Positions 50,656 through 58,667 of a DNA stretch of 64,000 bases are shown piece after piece. Position 1 is the first letter of the stretch. Each line of letters begins with the position of its first letter. The stretch is from Bog-532 sp963830385 (GTDB lineage Bacteria; Actinomycetota; Actinomycetes; Streptosporangiales; Streptosporangiaceae), in NCBI GenBank assembly GCA_963830385.1, contig CAWHMD010000005.1:1922001-1986000 (forward strand), given 5' to 3'. A program made the translations under genes and the position numbers. The notes under the pieces were generated by a model that was given only the letters and a program-made list of their open reading frames with translations, was not told the origin of the DNA and searched no databases.

Positions 50656-51707
50656 GCGACGGCTCCCACCAGGACCGGCTCGATGTCCAGGCTGACCCCG
50701 AAGGCCGCCCGGACGCCGTCCTGGATCTCGCGGGCCAGCGCGAGCAGCCCGGTGGTGGTGGCGCCGCCCGGGTTGACCAGGGCCAGCGTGTGCTTGGTGG
50801 AGATGCGGGCGGGGGCCGGCCCGGGCCCGGTGTGCCCCTTGCTGAACCCGGCCCGCTCGATCAGCCAGGCGGCCGGGACCTTCACCTGCCCCGGCCCGGC
50901 CGGATAGTGCGGCACCGGGCCGTCGTGGCGGGCGGTCAGCGCCGCGAACTCCCGGTCGGTCAGCACCGGGTTGGTGAAGAACGAGCCCGCGCTGCGGCTG
51001 TCGGGGTCGCCGGCGTCCAGCACCATGCCCTTGCGGGCGCGGACCTTGAGCACCCCCGACCGGACCTCGCCGAGCGGTACCCGGTCGCCCGGAGCGGCCC
51101 CGAGCTCGGCGGCCAGGTCCGGGTAGCGGATCGGGGCGGAGCGGGGCCCGCGGGTCAGCCCGAACGTCACCGCCAGCACCAGGTGGCGTCCGTCGCGCTT
51201 GAAACGGCTGGTCCGGTAGCCGAAGCCGCAGTCGGCGGCCGGGATCTCGGCCACCGCGCCGCGGTCACGGTCCCAGGCCCGGACGGCCAGGATGGTGCCG
51301 GCGACTTCCTGGCCGTAGGCGCCCACGTTCTGGATCGGGGTGGCGCCGGCCAGGCCGGGGATGCCCGACAGGCACTCCAGGCCGGCCAGGTCCTCGGCCA
51401 CGCACCGGGCCACCACGTCGTCCCAGTTCTCGCCCGCTGCCACGGTCAGCCTCACCGTGCCGCCGGGGCCGGGCCCGAAGCTGACGCCGCGGGTGGCGAC
51501 CTTGACCACGGTGCCGCCGAAGCCCTGGTCGGAGATGACCACATTGCTGCCGCCGCCCAGCACCAGCAGCGGCTCGCCGCCGGCGTCGGCCGTCCGGACC
51601 GCGTCGACCAGAGCGGCTTCGGTGCCGGCTTCGGCGAAGCTCGCGGCCGGGCCACCCAGACCCAGCGTGGTCCAGGCGGCCAGCGGGACGTGCGGCGAGA
51701 GGTGCAC
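50646..51707 (-). CDS. murB: UDP-N-acetylenolpyruvoylglucosamine reductase
   Basis: FAD enzyme that makes UDP-MurNAc. The 353 residues have the FAD site VLGGGSNVVISDQGF, IPGLAGATPIQNVGAYGQE, the proton-donor serine in SAGSFFTNPV and a late glutamate. I place the GTG start at 51705-51707, eight bases after the hadB stop; the longer open frame upstream lies within hadB in another frame. Confidence 0.94.
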   Translation of the reverse strand: MHLSPHVPLAAWTTLGLGGPAASFAEAGTEAALVDAVRTADAGGEPLLVLGGGSNVVISDQGFGGTVVKVATRGVSFGPGPGGTVRLTVAAGENWDDVVARCVAEDLAGLECLSGIPGLAGATPIQNVGAYGQEVAGTILAVRAWDRDRGAVAEIPAADCGFGYRTSRFKRDGRHLVLAVTFGLTRGPRSAPIRYPDLAAELGAAPGDRVPLGEVRSGVLKVRARKGMVLDAGDPDSRSAGSFFTNPVLTDREFAALTARHDGPVPHYPAGPGQVKVPAAWLIERAGFSKGHTGPGPAPARISTKHTLALVNPGGATTTGLLALAREIQDGVRAAFGVSLDIEPVLVGAVAQS

Positions 51708-51715
51708 CGGCCCGC

Positions 51716-52144
51716 TCAGGGCAGCACCACCACGGCCCGGGCCCGGGTCAGCACCTTGGTGTCGTTGGACCGGGCCACCAGCGCCAGCACGACCTTGTTG
51801 CCGTCGAGCTTCTCCTCGACGGTGCCGCCGATCTGGATGGTGGCGCCGTGGTCGTCGTCGGGGACGACCACCGGAGACGAGAAGCGCACCCCGAACTCGA
51901 CGACCGCGCCGGGGTCGCCGGCCCACTCGCTGGCGAACCGGCCCGCCTCGGCCATCGTGTACATGCCGTGGGCGATGACGTCCGGCAGGCCGACCGACCT
52001 GGCGATCCGCTCGTTGGTGTGGATGGGGTTGAAGTCACCGGACGCACCGGCGTACTGGACCAGGGTCAGCCGGGTGACCTGGTAGCTCTTGGGCTCCAGT
52101 TCGGTGCCGGGCTCAACGTCCGCGTACTTGACCGTCGCTGTCAC
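51716..52144 (-). CDS. hadB: MaoC-family (3R)-hydroxyacyl-ACP dehydratase, HadB type
   Basis: Hot-dog dehydratase of the fatty acid synthase II cycle, 142 residues. The catalytic pair is visible as Asp and His in GDFNPIHTNERIARSVGLPD, followed by VIAHGMYTMAEAGRF. The GTG start at 52142-52144 has GAGGCGGAA upstream. With hadA it should form the HadAB heterodimer known from mycobacteria; hadC is not present here. Confidence 0.9.
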   Translation of the reverse strand: MTATVKYADVEPGTELEPKSYQVTRLTLVQYAGASGDFNPIHTNERIARSVGLPDVIAHGMYTMAEAGRFASEWAGDPGAVVEFGVRFSSPVVVPDDDHGATIQIGGTVEEKLDGNKVVLALVARSNDTKVLTRARAVVVLP

Positions 52145-52194
52145 CGTTCCGCCTCTCGTCCCGTTTGCGGCCGTAACCCCCGTGAAGCTCCTGC

Positions 52195-52638
52195 TCAACC
52201 GCCCCGCTCGACCAGCGTGGACACGGCCGTGCAGACGTGCTCGCCGCCGGTCGTGCTGATGTCGGTGCGGGTGGTCAGCATGGTCATCGCGCGGCGCGGC
52301 GTGATGTCGGTGATCGTGGTCTGCGCGACCACCACGTCGCCCGCGTGCAGCGGCCGGGCATGGGAGAACCGCTGCTCGCCGTGCACGACCATCGAGTAGT
52401 CGAGGCCCAGCTCCTCGTCGGCCATCGCGTGCCCGCTGCTGGCCATGCTGATCACGATGGCGAACGTCGGCGGGGCGATGACGTCGGGGTAACCGGCCGC
52501 CTGAGCGGCCGCGCGGTCCCGGCACAGCGGACTGAGATCGCCGATGGCCTGCGCGAACTCGGCGATCTTGACCCGGCTGACCTCGTACGGCTCGGACGGC
52601 GGGAAGCTGCGCCCGGCGAAGTCCGGGTTGACCGGCAT
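52195..52638 (-). CDS. hadA: (3R)-hydroxyacyl-ACP dehydratase stabilising subunit, HadA type
   Basis: Hot-dog protein of 147 residues with the FAS1-type dehydratase N-terminal pattern (YEVSRVKIAEFAQAIGD, PDVIAPPTFAIVI, VVHGEQRFSHARPLHAGD). In mycobacteria HadA binds substrate and HadB is catalytic. It starts six bases after the rpmG stop; the order rpmG-hadA-hadB matches the mycobacterial locus. Confidence 0.9.
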   Translation of the reverse strand: MPVNPDFAGRSFPPSEPYEVSRVKIAEFAQAIGDLSPLCRDRAAAQAAGYPDVIAPPTFAIVISMASSGHAMADEELGLDYSMVVHGEQRFSHARPLHAGDVVVAQTTITDITPRRAMTMLTTRTDISTTGGEHVCTAVSTLVERGG

Positions 52639-52644
52639 GCGCGG

Positions 52645-52809
52645 TTAGCGGGTCTCGCGGTGCGGCTGGTGACAGCGGCAGTTCGGGCAGTACTTCTTCA
52701 GCTCGAGCCGGTCGGGGTCGTTCCGCCGGTTCTTCTTGGTGATGTAGTTGCGGTGCTTGCACTCCTGGCAAGCCAGCGTGATCTTGGGCCGGACGTCGGT
52801 GGCAGCCAC
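52645..52809 (-). CDS. rpmG: 50S ribosomal protein L33 (zinc form)
   Basis: A 54-residue protein from GTG 52807-52809 to TAA 52645-52647. It begins MAATDVRPKITLACQECKHR and has zinc ligands Cys14, Cys17, Cys41 and Cys44, ending CRCHQPHRETR. AAAGG lies before the start. It lies between tRNA-Met and hadA. Confidence 0.95.
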   Translation of the reverse strand: MAATDVRPKITLACQECKHRNYITKKNRRNDPDRLELKKYCPNCRCHQPHRETR

Positions 52810-52883
52810 GCGAAGTGCCTTTCTTAGTTGCGATAGGACGAACCGGGATAGCTAACGCGGGCCACCCCTGCGGTATTTCGTAG

Positions 52884-52957
52884 TAGCGGAGGCCGGACTT
52901 GAACCGGCGACACAGCGATTATGAGCCGCTTGCTCTGCCTGACTGAGCTACTCCGCC
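52884..52957 (-). tRNA. tRNA-Met (anticodon CAT), elongator type
   Basis: A 74-base cloverleaf: acceptor GGCGGAG/CTCCGCT (first pair G-U), D arm GTAGCTCAGTCAGGCAGAGC, anticodon loop CTCATAA with CAT, T arm GCCGGTTCAAGTCCGGC and discriminator A. Its place before rpmG fits elongator tRNA-Met in relatives. A tRNA-Ile with modified CAT is a lesser possibility. Confidence 0.93.
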
Positions 52958-52983
52958 GCGCAGCCTGTAATAAAGGCCGTGGG

Positions 52984-54426
52984 TTAGGTTACCCGATTCT
53001 GGGCGCGCAGGGTGACCGGCGCTACGTACTCGCGCTGGAAGGACCGCTGCCACCAGGCTCCGGTGGCCCGCAGTTCCCGCCAGCTGGTGTAACGGTACCG
53101 GTACAGCTGGGCCCGGACGTGGCGGGGCGGCGCATCCGGGAACGGATTCGCCCGCAGTAGCCGCAGCACCGGCTCCTCGCCCGCCAGCAGCGCCTGCAGG
53201 AACCGCGGCAGCCACGGCTCGGCGTAGCGGGGCGACAGCGCCGCGAACCACATCAGCCAGTCCAGCCGCAGGTGGTAGGGCGCGAACTGGCGCGGGCGGC
53301 GGTGCGGCTCGCCCGGTTTGCCGCGGAACTGGTACTCGCGCCACTCGCTCGCTCCGGTGGGGACCGGATCGGCGGTGCCCTCGATCACGATCTCGTACCG
53401 GCGCCGGGTGATGCCGCCGAACGCGCCGTAGGTGTTGACCAGGTGCAGCGGGTCGAAGCTGGAGTTCATCAGCTGGTCACGGGAGACCAGGTTGCGGGCC
53501 GGCTGCCAGCTCAGCACCACCACCAGCGCGGCCGCGGCCAGCACGAGGCCCTCGTACCAGCCCGGGGCGGGGGCGAACCGCGGGCCGGTCAGCCCGGGCA
53601 GCACCAGCCGGGCGGTCCGGTCGTCGAAGACCGAGACCGCCAGCACGATCGTCAGCCAGTTCAGCCAGGCGAAGTTGCCCGAGGCGACCAGCCACAGCTG
53701 GGTGACGATGACGATCGCGGCCGCCACGCTGGCCACCGGCTGGGGCGCGAACAGCGCGAACGGCACCACCAGCTGGGCGAAGTGGTTTCCCAGGGCCTCG
53801 GCCCGGTGCAGCCGGTCCGGCAGGTGGTGGAAGAACCAGCTGAGCGGCCCGGGCATCGGCTGGGTCTCGTGGTGGTAGCGCAGGCAGGTCAGGTCGCGCC
53901 AGCAGCGGTCGCCGCGCATCTTGATCAGCCCGGCCCCGAACTCCAGCCGGAAGATCAGCCAGCGCAGCAGCCACATGACCAGCACCGGCGGGGCGGTGCG
54001 GGAGTTGCCCGCGAAGATGGCCAGGAACCCCACCTCGGCCAGCAGCGACTCCCAGCCGAAGCCGTACCAGGTCTGGCCGACGTTGAGGATCGACACCTGC
54101 AGCGCCCAGGGCAGTGCCCACAGCAGCATCGCGGCCCACAGCGGGACCAGGTCGGCCAGCCCGGCCGCCAGGGCGGCCGCCAGCACCACCCCGCCCCAGC
54201 AGGTGGCGGCGAAGAACCGGTCCGAGTAGTGCAGCTGGAACAGGCTGGGCGACTGCCGGAACGAGATCCGGGCCGTGTAGCGCGGGATCGGCGTCAGCCC
54301 GTGCTGGCCGAGCAGCCCGCGGAACTGGCGGGCCGCGGCCAGGAACGCGACCAGGTAGATGACGGCCAGGCCGCGCTGGAAGGCCAGCCGGCCCAGCCAG
54401 TCGCCGGGGACGGTGAACCAGTGCAT
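52984..54426 (-). CDS. Lipase maturation factor family membrane protein
   Basis: A 480-residue protein of the LMF1 type: MHWFTVPGDWLGRLAFQRGL at the start, RLEFGAGLIKMRGDRCWRDL, then seven or eight membrane helices to about residue 320. A soluble tail follows with NTYGAFGGITRRRYEIVIEG and YEFRGKPG-like and LDWLMWFAAL motifs that recur in the family. In vertebrates LMF1 helps lipases fold in the endoplasmic reticulum; the bacterial role is unknown. The ATG is 14 bases after the FAD enzyme's stop, so the two are probably co-transcribed. Confidence 0.85.
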   Translation of the reverse strand: MHWFTVPGDWLGRLAFQRGLAVIYLVAFLAAARQFRGLLGQHGLTPIPRYTARISFRQSPSLFQLHYSDRFFAATCWGGVVLAAALAAGLADLVPLWAAMLLWALPWALQVSILNVGQTWYGFGWESLLAEVGFLAIFAGNSRTAPPVLVMWLLRWLIFRLEFGAGLIKMRGDRCWRDLTCLRYHHETQPMPGPLSWFFHHLPDRLHRAEALGNHFAQLVVPFALFAPQPVASVAAAIVIVTQLWLVASGNFAWLNWLTIVLAVSVFDDRTARLVLPGLTGPRFAPAPGWYEGLVLAAAALVVVLSWQPARNLVSRDQLMNSSFDPLHLVNTYGAFGGITRRRYEIVIEGTADPVPTGASEWREYQFRGKPGEPHRRPRQFAPYHLRLDWLMWFAALSPRYAEPWLPRFLQALLAGEEPVLRLLRANPFPDAPPRHVRAQLYRYRYTSWRELRATGAWWQRSFQREYVAPVTLRAQNRVT

Positions 54427-54440
54427 GCGGCTCGCCCCGC

Positions 54441-55877
54441 TCAGGCCAGCGGCGGCGCCGGGCGGCCGAACACCCGGCGCAGGGCGGCGGCGGCCGCGTG
54501 GTACCCGCACATGCCATGCACCCCGGGGCCGGGCGGGGTGGCCGACGAGCACAGGTACAGGGACCGGTCCGGGGTGGCGTACGGCACCGCCTTGAGCACC
54601 GGCCGGAACAGCAGCCGGAACTGGTCGCAGCGGCCGACGGCGATGTCGCCGCCGGAGTAGTTCGGGTTCCTGGCCGCGATGGCGGCGGGCGCGGTCACGG
54701 TCCGGGCCAGCACCAGGTCGCGGAACCCGGGCGCGAACCGCTCGATCTGGGTCTCGATGGCGTCGGTGTGGTCACCTGGCCAGCCGTTCGGCACCTGGCA
54801 GTAGACCCAGAACGTGTGGCCGCCGGCCGGGGCCCGGGTGCGGTCGAACAGGGTCGGCTGCGAGGTGATCAGGAACGGCCGGTCCGGGGCTACCCCCCTG
54901 TGTACCGAGCGCAGCGCCGCCCCGATGGCGGGCAGGGTGCCCCCCACGTGCACGGTCCCGGCCCGGCGGGCAGCCTGCGCCGTCCACGGCACCGGGCCGG
55001 ACAGCGCGTAGTCGAGCTTGAACACCCCCGGCCCCCGTTCGTAGTGGCGGAGCCGCCGCGCGTAGCCCGGCGGCAGCCGGGACCCGGCGATCGAGGCCAG
55101 GTGCTCGGGCGCGGTGTCGAACAGGTAGGCGCGGGCCGCTGGCAGGTCGCCCAGCGCCCGCACCGGGTGGCCGGTCCTGATCGTGCCGCCGAGCGCGGTC
55201 AGCAGGCCGGCCAGGGCGTCCGACAGCGCCTGGGTGCCGCCCTGCGGGATCGGCCAGCCGACCGCGTGCGCGGCCAGCGCGAACATCAGCCCGATGCCGC
55301 CGGTCACCGGCGCGGTGAGCGGCGCCGTCACGTGCGCGGCCATCCCCGCCAGCAGGCCGCGGGCGAGGTCGCCACGGAACCACCGCGCGAGCAGGGCGGC
55401 GGGCGCGGCCGCGTACAGGCCGAAAGCGGCCAGCACCAGGGGGTTCGGCGGCAGGCCGTCCAGCGGCGCTCGCAGCACCGCCGGGGCCAGTTCATTCCAG
55501 TAGCCGCTGAACGGGCCGACCAGCTGTTCGTAGGCCGGGCCGTCGGCGCCGAGCGAGGCCGCGGTCTCCGCCACCGAGCGGGCCAGCGTGGCCGCCGATC
55601 CGTCCAGCAGCGGGTGCGCCAGCGGCAGGTCCGGCTGGATCCAGGTCAGACCGTGCTCGGCCAGCGGCCAGCCACGGAACAACGGCGAGCCGGCCCCCAG
55701 CGGGTGCACGGCCGAGCAGGGGTCGTGCCGGAACCCGGGCAGGGTCAGCTCGGCGGTGCGGGCGCCGCCGCCGACCGTGTCCGCGCCCTCGTAGACCACG
55801 ACCTGCAGCCCGGCCTGGGCCAGAGTGATCGCGGCGGACAGCCCGTTGGGGCCCGCGCCCACCACTACCGCGTCCAT
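54441..55877 (-). CDS. FAD-dependent oxidoreductase, phytoene desaturase-like
   Basis: The 478 residues begin with the dinucleotide fold VVVGAGPNGLSAAITLAQAG and the glutamate YEGADTVGGGART. The late FAD motif is YLCSSATPPGPGVHGMCGYH. The overall pattern is that of the CrtI/PYROXD2-like amine oxidase family; there are no carotenoid genes nearby, so desaturase activity should not be assumed. It follows the agmatinase-like gene by nine bases. Confidence 0.82.
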   Translation of the reverse strand: MDAVVVGAGPNGLSAAITLAQAGLQVVVYEGADTVGGGARTAELTLPGFRHDPCSAVHPLGAGSPLFRGWPLAEHGLTWIQPDLPLAHPLLDGSAATLARSVAETAASLGADGPAYEQLVGPFSGYWNELAPAVLRAPLDGLPPNPLVLAAFGLYAAAPAALLARWFRGDLARGLLAGMAAHVTAPLTAPVTGGIGLMFALAAHAVGWPIPQGGTQALSDALAGLLTALGGTIRTGHPVRALGDLPAARAYLFDTAPEHLASIAGSRLPPGYARRLRHYERGPGVFKLDYALSGPVPWTAQAARRAGTVHVGGTLPAIGAALRSVHRGVAPDRPFLITSQPTLFDRTRAPAGGHTFWVYCQVPNGWPGDHTDAIETQIERFAPGFRDLVLARTVTAPAAIAARNPNYSGGDIAVGRCDQFRLLFRPVLKAVPYATPDRSLYLCSSATPPGPGVHGMCGYHAAAAALRRVFGRPAPPLA

Positions 55878-55886
55878 CTGAACCGG

Positions 55887-56939
55887 TTACCCGTCCTGGG
55901 CGGGGCGAACCTCATCGCCGGGGGACGCCCGCCCGTCCAGCAACGGCTGGCGGGGGTCCCAGCGGGTGCCGTCGGCCGCATCCTGACGCTGCCGGGCCAG
56001 CGCCGACAGCGCCTCCAGGACGACCCGGTTGGCGAGCGAGGCGGTGAGGTCGGCGTGGTCGTAGGGGGGCGCCACCTCGACCACATCGATCCCGGCCACC
56101 GGCAGCTCGTAGCAGATGCGCCGGACCGCGTCCAGGAGCTGGCGGGCGCTCAGGCCGCCGGGCTCGGGGGTGCCGGTGCCGGGCGCGTGGGCCGGGTCGC
56201 AGACGTCGATGTCGACCGACAGGAACACGCCCTCGCAGTCATCGGTGGCGCTCGCGAACGCCTCGGTCAGGCACTCGGTCAGGCCGCGCTCGACGATCTC
56301 GGTCATCTCGTAGGACCGCATCCGCTGGCCGGCCATCCACCCCAGCGTCTCCGGTCCGGGCCAGTAGCCGCGCAGCCCCAGCTGGAGGAACCGGTCGCCG
56401 CGGACCGCGCCGGACTCGATCAGCCGCCGCATGGGCTGGCCGTGCCCGATCAGCGACCCGAACTCGGAGTCGCCGGTGTCGGCGTGCGCGTCGAAGTGGA
56501 TCAGCGATACCCGGCCCTCCCCCACGTGCTGGGCCACCCCGGCCGCGTCGGGCCAAGTGATGGTGTGGTCGCCGCCGAGGATCAGCGGGAGGGCGCCGTG
56601 CCTGGTCACCTCGTACACGCAGGCCTGCAGGTCGCGCACGGACCGGGCGGCGTCGCCGGAGAACATCTCCACGTCCCCGGCGTCGTAGACCCGCAGGTCG
56701 CGCAGGCCGTCGGTGCGCAGCGCGAGCGACGGCCGCGACCCGTCGTGCGGCAGGTAGTCGGTCTGCCGGATGTACTGCGGGCCGAACCGCGCCCCGGACC
56801 GGTAGGAGGTGCCGCCGTCGAACGGGGCCCCGATGATCACCACGTCGGCGTCGGTGTAGCTGTCCGGGTCGGCCCAGTCACAGCGGTCGACGCCGAGGAA
56901 CGTGATGTCCGGGCCGAACTGAGGTCCGTAGCGCGCCAT
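55887..56939 (-). CDS. Agmatinase / ureohydrolase family protein
   Basis: Binuclear manganese hydrolase, 350 residues. Metal motifs are complete: GGDHT (122-126), DAHAD (150-154) and SVDIDVCDPA with Asp243 and Asp245. It most resembles agmatinase (agmatine to putrescine and urea), but guanidinobutyrase or guanidinopropionase cannot be excluded. The last 30 residues are a hydrophilic tail. It leads a three-gene set with the FAD enzyme and the LMF-like protein. Confidence 0.88.
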   Translation of the reverse strand: MARYGPQFGPDITFLGVDRCDWADPDSYTDADVVIIGAPFDGGTSYRSGARFGPQYIRQTDYLPHDGSRPSLALRTDGLRDLRVYDAGDVEMFSGDAARSVRDLQACVYEVTRHGALPLILGGDHTITWPDAAGVAQHVGEGRVSLIHFDAHADTGDSEFGSLIGHGQPMRRLIESGAVRGDRFLQLGLRGYWPGPETLGWMAGQRMRSYEMTEIVERGLTECLTEAFASATDDCEGVFLSVDIDVCDPAHAPGTGTPEPGGLSARQLLDAVRRICYELPVAGIDVVEVAPPYDHADLTASLANRVVLEALSALARQRQDAADGTRWDPRQPLLDGRASPGDEVRPAQDG

Positions 56940-57156
56940 GATCCAGTCTTACCCCGTATCGGGCTACCCGCGGGCCGGCCACCCGGGGAGAAGGGCCCGT
57001 GGGACCTTTGGCCCTTGCCCCGGCTGCTGAGCCGTTTACCATTTGGTGATAAATGTCCGCAGAAAGGGTGATCCGGGTCGTTTATGACCCTTTAAATTAA
57101 TATTAAAAATGCCAGCCGGGCGGTTGAGCCCGAACGCAGCCGGGGGAGGCTCCGCC

Positions 57157-57372
57157 ATGACAGAACCCGCCAGGACGTGGCGTGTCCACACAGCGACCGG
57201 CTTCACCACCGACCACCGATCCATGGCAACCGCATTCGAGCAGGTGAAGGCCGTCCATCGGTGGGGATTGGCCGCCGCGGTCTACCGCTGGTTCAACGGC
57301 CGGTGGGAGCTGTACCAGCACCTGGAGCCGCCGGCCGTCCCCGAGGACACCGAGGATTCCTGGCCATTTTGA
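57157..57372 (+). CDS. Small hypothetical protein
   Basis: The function is not recognised. It has 71 residues with a central aromatic pattern (WGLAAAVYRWFNGRWELYQHL). ATG 57157 has GGGGGAGG eight bases before; an in-frame ATG at 57109 lacks one. Upstream is an AT-rich patch unlike the rest of the genome. The HD-domain gene begins ten bases later, so the two are probably in one unit. Confidence 0.7.
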   Translation: MTEPARTWRVHTATGFTTDHRSMATAFEQVKAVHRWGLAAAVYRWFNGRWELYQHLEPPAVPEDTEDSWPF

Positions 57373-57382
57373 TCGGCGGGAT

Positions 57383-58123
57383 ATGGACACCGGCCAGCGG
57401 CGGCTGCTCGCGACCATGCCGCTGCACGCGATCACCGCGACCTACGGAGAGGCAGGCCTGCGGGAGCGGTTCGCGACCGAGATCGCCTCGTTTTCCGGGC
57501 CGCAGCGGCGGCGCCTGGCGGACGCGCTGACGCTGGCCGCCCGGCTGCACGCCGACGACCGCCGGCAGAGCGAGCCGTACGTCAACCACCTGCTGCGGGT
57601 GGCGATCCGGATCATGTCCCATTACGGCGTCCGCGACCCCGACGTGGTGGTGGCCGCGCTGCTGCACGACAGCGTGGAAGACCACGCGGCCGGGCTGGCC
57701 CGGGGCGGGCGGCCGGAGGCGGCCCAATCTGAACTGGCACTGGCCGAACTGGCGCGGCGGTTCGGGCCGCGGGTCGCCGAGCTGGTCGGAGCGGTGACCA
57801 ACCCCGAGTACGACCCCGGCCGGGACCGGCACGAGCAGTACCGCGAGCACGTGGCGGCCAGCCTGGACGCCTCGCCGTGGGCGCGGGTGATCAAGGCGTC
57901 CGACTTCACCGACAACGGCGCCGGCCTGATCCACACCACCGGGCCGCGGGTACCCCAGCTGGCCAGTAAATACAGCCCCCTGGTGCCGGTGCTGCGGGAG
58001 CTGATCGCCCGGCCGGACACCCCGCTGGGCGAGCCGGCCCGGCAGCGCATCCTGGATCAGCTGGACCGGGCCCAGGAGCGGTTCGCCGCCATCCTGCCGC
58101 CGGACCGGGACGAGACACCCTGA
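57383..58123 (+). CDS. HD-domain protein resembling a small alarmone hydrolase
   Basis: A 246-residue protein in which residues 50-180 follow the hydrolase half of RelA/SpoT enzymes. It has AARLHADDRRQSEPYVNHLLRVA, the HD pair with HDSVED (His95, Asp96, Glu99, Asp100), LARRFGPRVAELVGAVT and VIKASDFTDN. No synthetase domain is present. That fits (p)ppGpp hydrolases of the SAH/MESH1 kind, but other HD substrates are possible. The ATG follows the small gene; its stop faces the lipoprotein stop one base away. Confidence 0.75.
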   Translation: MDTGQRRLLATMPLHAITATYGEAGLRERFATEIASFSGPQRRRLADALTLAARLHADDRRQSEPYVNHLLRVAIRIMSHYGVRDPDVVVAALLHDSVEDHAAGLARGGRPEAAQSELALAELARRFGPRVAELVGAVTNPEYDPGRDRHEQYREHVAASLDASPWARVIKASDFTDNGAGLIHTTGPRVPQLASKYSPLVPVLRELIARPDTPLGEPARQRILDQLDRAQERFAAILPPDRDETP

Positions 58124-58124
58124 G

Positions 58125-58667
58125 TCAGGTGCTGGAGGTGGGCGAAGCCGACAGTGACGGGCAGCTCGGGCGGGCCGCGGTCACCAGCTGTTGCGTGGCA
58201 GTGGACACGCTCCTGATCGCGGAGACCACGCCGGACACGCTGCTGGCGTTGCGCTCGGTGGCCAGCGTGCTCACTGCGGACTGGAGGCTGGTCAGCGCGG
58301 TCTTCAGGTTAGCGATCGGCCCGCCCCACTGGTCACCGGCCGCGCTGGTCAGGCTGGACAGGTTCGACTGGACGTCTTGCGCGGCCGTTTTGAGCTGGCC
58401 GGCTGCGCCCGCGCGGGGCCGGATGCTGGTGAGTTTCCTTACTGATGCCTGCAGCGCGGCGACGTCCGCGCACAGGGTGGAGCTGGACGCCGAGGGCGCG
58501 ACGGCGCTCGGCGAAGAGCTGCCAGCCGGCGTAGGACTGCCAGCGGACGCGGGGCTGCCAGCTGAGCCACCGCCGGAGCTGCAGGCGGCCGGCAGCAGCA
58601 CCAAGGCGGACAGGAGGATGACGAGGGTGATGTGCGGCCGGGCCGAACTGATGCGGGGCCCGGTCAC
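58125..58667 (-). CDS. Secreted lipoprotein with Ser/Ala-rich helical domain
   Basis: The 180 residues start with a signal peptide ending in the lipobox LPAAC (Cys29), a Ser/Pro/Gly linker to about 62, and a helical domain with Cys at LCADV and PSCPS. No family is recognised. The GTG start overlaps the protease stop by four bases, so the two are translated together and may act together in the envelope. Confidence 0.78.
   Translation of the reverse strand: MTGPRISSARPHITLVILLSALVLLPAACSSGGGSAGSPASAGSPTPAGSSSPSAVAPSASSSTLCADVAALQASVRKLTSIRPRAGAAGQLKTAAQDVQSNLSSLTSAAGDQWGGPIANLKTALTSLQSAVSTLATERNASSVSGVVSAIRSVSTATQQLVTAARPSCPSLSASPTSST

Noticed and set aside
51708..51926. N-terminal extension of murB
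   Set aside because: It overlaps hadB in another frame and is Arg/Gly-rich; the MurB fold begins at the GTG at 51707.
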